DNA from: CAMCXE01 sp041179125
GTDB lineage: Bacteria > Pseudomonadota > Gammaproteobacteria > Pseudomonadales > Cellvibrionaceae
Direction: 5' to 3'
NCBI GenBank assembly: GCA_041179125.1
Contig: JBEGTZ010000291.1
Span: 1-10,184 of the forward strand
DNA length: 10,184 nucleotides
Under the pieces are notes generated by a model that was given only the letters and a program-made list of their open reading frames with translations, made no database searches and was not told the origin of the DNA. Of this stretch, positions 7,491 to 10,184 are shown piece by piece (the stretch's first letter is position 1; every line of letters begins with the position of its first letter). The position numbers and the translations under genes were made by a program.

Positions 7491-7498
7491 AGCGCTAC

Positions 7499-8581
7499 TC
7501 AACGCAACTTAAGCGTCGCCAAACCAAACAACACCAAAATCACCGTGATAATCCAAAACCGCACAATCACCTTCGGCTCCGGCCAGCCTTTTAATTCAAA
7601 GTGGTGGTGAATAGGCGCCATGCGGAAAATCCGCTTGCCGGTGAGCTTAAACGAGGCCACCTGCAAAATAACCGAGACGGTCTCCAACACAAAAATGCCG
7701 GACATAATAAAAAACACAATTTCATGGCGCACCATCACCGCCACCAAACCCAAGGCGCCGCCTAGGGCCAGCGCGCCCACATCGCCCATAAATACCTGCG
7801 CGGGGTAGGTGTTGAACCACAAAAAGCCCAAGCCAGCCCCGGCCAGCGCGGAGCAGAACACCACCAGCTCACCGGTGCCGGGCACGTAGGGGATATGCAA
7901 ATACAGGGCAAATTTGGCGTTGCCCACCAGGTAAGCAATGATGCCCAGCGCCGAACCCACCATCACCGAAGGCATAATCGCCAAGCCGTCCAGGCCATCG
8001 GTGAGGTTCACCGCGTTGCTCGCGCCCACCACCACCAGGTACACCAGCAGGATATAAAACACGCCCAGGTCGATGGCGACGTTCTTAAAAAACGGCACGT
8101 ATAACAGGGTTTCCGACGGCAGGCTGGCGGTGGAATACAAATAAAACCCCACCGCCAAAGCGCCTAAGGATTGCCAGAGGTACTTCCACTTAGCAGGCAG
8201 GCCTTTGGAGTTTTTTTCGATCACCTTGCGGTAGTCATCCACCCAACCGATCACCCCATACACCACCAAAATAAACAGCAGCGCCCAAACAAACCGGTTG
8301 GTGAGATCCGCCCACAGCAATAGGCTCACACAAATAGCAAACAGAATTAAAGTACCGCCCATAGTGGGCGTGCCGGATTTACTCAAATGGCTTTTGGGGC
8401 CATCGCTGCGAATGGATTGGCCCATTTGCAGGCTTTCCATCGTGCGAATAAACCAGGGGCCAGCCAACAGGGAAATCCCCAGCGCAGTCAACACGCCCAA
8501 AATCGCCCGCAAAGTGAGGTATTGCACCACGTTTAATAAGGGTAATTGCGCCTCAAAGTGCTGGGCGAGCCAAAGTAGCAT
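7499..8581 (-). CDS. mraY: Phospho-MurNAc-pentapeptide transferase MraY
   Basis: MraY is a polytopic inner-membrane enzyme that transfers phospho-MurNAc-pentapeptide from UDP to undecaprenyl phosphate, forming lipid I. The 360-aa product is the same length as E. coli MraY. Motifs are KSHLSKSGTPTMGG (63-76), the paired aspartates in GWVDDYRK (112-119), ASNAVNLTDGLDGLA (187-201), VFMGDVGALALGG (263-275) with the catalytic Asp267, and MAPIHHHFELKGWPEPKV (321-338) with its triple His. Ten membrane segments are expected. The ATG at 8579-8581 has AGGAG about ten bases upstream. No murF precedes it, so it is the first gene of the dcw block as seen here. Its transcription must start in, or pass through, the AT-rich DNA upstream. 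I see no convincing sigma-70 promoter there. Confidence 0.98.
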   Translation of the reverse strand: MLLWLAQHFEAQLPLLNVVQYLTLRAILGVLTALGISLLAGPWFIRTMESLQMGQSIRSDGPKSHLSKSGTPTMGGTLILFAICVSLLLWADLTNRFVWALLFILVVYGVIGWVDDYRKVIEKNSKGLPAKWKYLWQSLGALAVGFYLYSTASLPSETLLYVPFFKNVAIDLGVFYILLVYLVVVGASNAVNLTDGLDGLAIMPSVMVGSALGIIAYLVGNAKFALYLHIPYVPGTGELVVFCSALAGAGLGFLWFNTYPAQVFMGDVGALALGGALGLVAVMVRHEIVFFIMSGIFVLETVSVILQVASFKLTGKRIFRMAPIHHHFELKGWPEPKVIVRFWIITVILVLFGLATLKLR

Positions 8582-8662
8582 CTATGATGTGCTCCTAATT
8601 TGTTATTGAATCGTTAAGGGTGTGTGCATGCGTAAAACACGGGTGGTTAGTGCATGGGTGGC

Positions 8663-8674
8663 AGCCCTAGGGCT
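8663..8674. promoter_or_regulatory. 12-bp perfect palindrome in the divergent mraY upstream region
   Basis: AGCCCTAGGGCT is a perfect 12-bp palindrome. It lies between the mraY start and the first plus-strand frame that reads the other way (8693). The position would suit an operator for either direction, but palindromes of this size also arise by chance and no second copy is seen. Confidence 0.2.
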
Positions 8675-8692
8675 ATGGGCATAAGGGTTGGC

Positions 8693-8800
8693 ATGATAGA
8701 TGTAAGCGAGTGGAAAATCGACTTTTCTCGTTTTGGTGCTGAAAAAACGATCCTTCCACGCTCACCACCCAAACAAGCCAAAAAGCTTAAAAAGCAATGA
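8693..8800 (+). CDS. Small 35-aa open frame, possibly the true N-terminus of the next protein
   Basis: This frame starts with an ATG that has AAGGG five bases upstream, the best start signal in this region. It encodes a hydrophilic, basic peptide (MIDVSEWKIDFSRFGAEKT at its start, Lys-rich end) and stops at 8798-8800. Its last codons run through two short A-runs around 8781-8793. Removing one base there would join it in frame to the membrane protein that continues to 9257. It may therefore be the N-terminal part of a frameshifted gene rather than a separate gene. A second ATG overlaps its stop (8797) and opens a 35-aa hydrophobic frame to 8904. No family recognised. Confidence 0.35.
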   Translation: MIDVSEWKIDFSRFGAEKTILPRSPPKQAKKLKKQ

Positions 8801-9257
8801 GCAATGGTATGCCTATAAAAGACAAACATTATCACTCGATAGCCTATGCCAAATCGCTAGCTATTTTCGGGCTGTTATTTCTTGGGTTACATTTTTGGCG
8901 GTAACGATTATTCGCCCATTGGTGATGTATTTTTATTACATGGTTCCAGCTGGCATTGTGTTGGGTGTGCTGGCAGTTCCTGCTAATACTTTTTTTCCTA
9001 AAAAGTGGCTAATGTTTATTGTTGGAGCAATTGCTGGAGAAGCAATTGGAATGTTGTCATTTATAATGGCTCCTTTTTTCTTGCCGTGGCTAACCGAAAC
9101 TCGACTAGAGACTTTATTTAACATGGGCTTTTCTGATGTGGTAATAATTTCTGCAGGATGGGTATTTTTTAGTGGGGTTTGGTTTGCAGGTGCGTTAGGT
9201 TTTTTTATTGTAAGCTGCTTGAATGATAAATCGCATAAGCGAGGGGGTAATGCGTAA
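8733..9257 (+). CDS. Multi-pass membrane protein of unknown function
   Basis: I do not recognise this protein. As one open frame it has up to 174 aa, but the only upstream starts are TTG at 8733 or GTG at 8736; the first ATG in frame is at 8925. From about residue 46 it is strongly hydrophobic, with perhaps four membrane segments (about 46-60, 68-84, 91-118 and 136-161). It ends in a short basic tail. The first 20 residues look less protein-like than the competing frame from 8693, so the N-terminus is unsettled: a frameshift, a sequencing error in an A-run, or a non-ATG start are all possible. Base composition is clearly more AT-rich than in the dcw genes and the gene points away from them, consistent with foreign origin. 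The stop is followed by a hairpin. Confidence 0.6.
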   Translation: MVLKKRSFHAHHPNKPKSLKSNEQWYAYKRQTLSLDSLCQIASYFRAVISWVTFLAVTIIRPLVMYFYYMVPAGIVLGVLAVPANTFFPKKWLMFIVGAIAGEAIGMLSFIMAPFFLPWLTETRLETLFNMGFSDVVIISAGWVFFSGVWFAGALGFFIVSCLNDKSHKRGGNA

Positions 9258-9273
9258 TCCGCACTAACCGTAG

Positions 9274-9291
9274 GGCGCACTTCAGTGCGCC
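9274..9291 (+). terminator. Hairpin downstream of the membrane-protein gene
   Basis: A perfect 7-bp stem (GGCGCAC / GTGCGCC) with a TTCA loop is followed by ATTTTC. It lies 16 bp after the stop at 9257. The T-run is weak, so termination is only probable. A short inverted repeat, TGCG-TAATC-CGCA (9251-9263), precedes it, and the whole stretch resembles interspersed palindromic repeats of bacterial intergenic regions. Confidence 0.45.
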
Positions 9292-9371
9292 ATTTTCGGT
9301 GTGTCGGAGTCCACGATGTGGCGCCACTAAGAATTGTTGTTTTATACGGGTTACGAGTTGAGCACCGCATA

Positions 9372-9653
9372 ATGAAGATTGGAAGCCGGGTTATTTTTTT
9401 CGTGGTAATTATATATTGCATCTTCTACGCAGCATTAACAAAGCTGGGCGCTTATGAAGACAACGTAACAACAATGTCAAAAATTATTGCGCCTTGCCCA
9501 TGCATTTCCGATTTAGAATTTTGGCAGCCTAAATACATACTTTACACCCAGTACGATGGGAGGAAATATGTAAATGCTTTAGGCCTAATCTATGAGCCAT
9601 TAACAATTCTTGATCAAAAATTTTGGCACAAAACCAAAGAGTTTCATCTTTGA
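9372..9653 (+). CDS. Small membrane-anchored hypothetical protein (93 aa)
   Basis: I do not recognise this protein. The frame is open from a GTG at 9285, but that upstream part lies in the hairpin region. The ATG at 9372-9374 is preferred because it places one hydrophobic segment right at the N-terminus (about residues 7-25, VIFFVVIIYCIFYAALTKL). That segment fits a signal anchor or signal peptide. The remainder is soluble in character, contains the cysteine pair CPC (about residues 40-42) and several aromatic residues (YILYTQYDGRKY), and ends in a basic stretch. It probably faces the periplasm if the segment is an anchor. The Shine-Dalgarno sequence is weak. AT-rich composition and same orientation suggest it belongs with the neighbouring small genes, though the hairpin at 9274-9291 makes a shared transcript with the upstream gene uncertain. 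Confidence 0.55.
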   Translation: MKIGSRVIFFVVIIYCIFYAALTKLGAYEDNVTTMSKIIAPCPCISDLEFWQPKYILYTQYDGRKYVNALGLIYEPLTILDQKFWHKTKEFHL

Positions 9654-9680
9654 AATGCAACAAAATAATGCACCCCTGCC

Positions 9681-9701
9681 GGGCGGATTAATAGCCCGCC
9701 C
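9681..9701 (+). other. Small inverted repeat after the 93-aa gene
   Basis: GGGCGG (9681-9686) and CCGCCC (9696-9701) form a 6-bp stem with a 9-base loop, 27 bp after the stop at 9653. No T-run follows, so it is not a standard terminator. It could be a transcript-end structure or nothing. Confidence 0.25.
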
Positions 9702-9720
9702 CACGCAACGCAGGAGATAA

Positions 9721-9750
9721 ATGGAAGCGATGACCGAGCGAGCGGGATAA
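9721..9750 (+). other. Nine-residue open frame with a strong ribosome binding site
   Basis: CAGGAGATAA directly precedes ATG at 9721, giving an AGGAG four bases from the start. The frame MEAMTERAG then stops with TAA at 9748-9750. It is 69 bp ahead of the GTG-started gene at 9820 and could be a leader peptide, or the remnant of a broken gene start. Translation is not shown. Confidence 0.2.
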
Positions 9751-9819
9751 AAAGAATAATAAAAACAGGCAATCAGTGAGGCCAAACGGTTCACACCGAT
9801 AATTATGGTGGATTAAATA

Positions 9820-10184
9820 GTGAATTTAAAAAATGTTCCAAAATCATTGCAGCTAAAGCTGGCTTTACAATTCGCAGCGATTGGCGACTTAATGCGCGGC
9901 GAGCCAGCACCTGATTACAAACTAATGACAATATCCATTTTTGATCATTATCTAAATGCCGCTGAAGCTTCAAACGAGATTGGCGATGAAGGTGAGTCAA
10001 TTTCATCCGCAGCGAGAGATGCACAGCTTTATTCATTTATCGTGAAGCTCTGCGGAGCGACAGATTGCTTTAAAGCAAAAAAAATCAGCCTCAGGAAAAG
10101 GCGGGTACAGTACAAAGAAATATTAACTCACAAAATACTGCACCCCAAACCATATTATTATTCAAACAGCGGTCGCTTCATTTT
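9820..10184 (+). CDS. Hypothetical protein, 3' end beyond the window
   Basis: I do not recognise this protein. A frame beginning at GTG 9820-9822 stays open for 121 codons to the window end. An in-frame TAA lies just upstream at 9814-9816, so this is the first possible start. GGTGG about eight bases before it is a plausible ribosome binding site. The product begins MNLKNVPKSLQLKLALQFAA. It looks cytoplasmic: no membrane segment, an acidic middle (NEIGDEGES, about 52-60), two cysteines (78 and 83) and a basic stretch of Lys/Arg at about 85-100. The next in-frame ATG is codon 25. Composition is AT-rich like its neighbours. The open length and protein-like composition support a real gene. Confidence 0.65.
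   Translation, partial: MNLKNVPKSLQLKLALQFAAIGDLMRGEPAPDYKLMTISIFDHYLNAAEASNEIGDEGESISSAARDAQLYSFIVKLCGATDCFKAKKISLRKRRVQYKEILTHKILHPKPYYYSNSGRFI

Noticed and set aside
6816..7610. Long plus-strand frame across the murD start and mraY end
   Set aside because: It runs antisense to two certain genes and through the 12-bp repeat. It has no start signal or recognisable domain.
8582..8692. Sigma-70 promoter for mraY
   Set aside because: Candidate boxes on the minus strand (for example TTTACG and TTCAAT) have poor spacing or match, so I did not call one.
8647..8835. 62-aa minus-strand frame just upstream of mraY, as a possible remnant of murF
   Set aside because: It shows no MurF motif and ends well before mraY. 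It also overlaps the plus-strand frame with the better start signal.
8936..9421. 161-aa minus-strand frame
   Set aside because: It is antisense to the hydrophobic plus-strand gene and lacks a clear ribosome site or domain. The plus-strand frame has coherent membrane segments.
9803..10036. 77-aa minus-strand frame
   Set aside because: It is antisense to the longer plus-strand frame that remains open to the window edge and has an in-place ribosome site.

Overview
The window shows a Gammaproteobacterium of the Pseudomonas/Cellvibrio type. Positions 1-8581 carry the downstream half of the dcw (division and cell wall) cluster in the usual gammaproteobacterial order, all on the minus strand: mraY, murD, ftsW, murG, murC, ddl, ftsQ. 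These genes read at high sequence quality with intact catalytic motifs. The species is not identifiable from this alone.

Together they form one pathway. MurC and MurD add the first two amino acids to UDP-MurNAc, and Ddl makes the D-Ala-D-Ala that MurF attaches. MraY moves the phospho-MurNAc-pentapeptide onto undecaprenyl phosphate, and MurG adds GlcNAc to give lipid II. FtsW polymerises lipid II at the septum, and FtsQ is the divisome scaffold. FtsQ has no stop codon inside the window and runs off the left edge only a few codons before its expected end. ftsA and ftsZ would be expected next.

The most unusual feature lies between ftsW and murG. Instead of a short gap there is an array of about five 33/36-bp tandem repeats. 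The array is open as a 58-codon reading frame (4556-4732, minus). Its ATG overlaps the ftsW stop and its stop overlaps the murG ATG, so it forms an ATGA-coupled bridge. The repeat unit itself looks like an amplified copy of the ftsW/murG junction. Three other small in-phase repeats occur in the same cluster: a hexapeptide repeat in the cytoplasmic tail of FtsQ, a hexapeptide repeat in a loop of MurD, and a degenerate 12-bp repeat between mraY and murD.

At 8582 the cluster stops. murF, normally directly upstream of mraY, is absent. The rest of the window (about 8600-10184) is visibly more AT-rich and is transcribed in the opposite direction. It holds small genes I do not recognise: a membrane protein with an unclear, possibly frameshifted N-terminus (8693-9257), a small membrane-anchored protein (9372-9653), and an open frame running off the right edge (9820-10184). 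A hairpin and several palindromes separate them. This looks like acquired or rearranged DNA abutting the dcw cluster.
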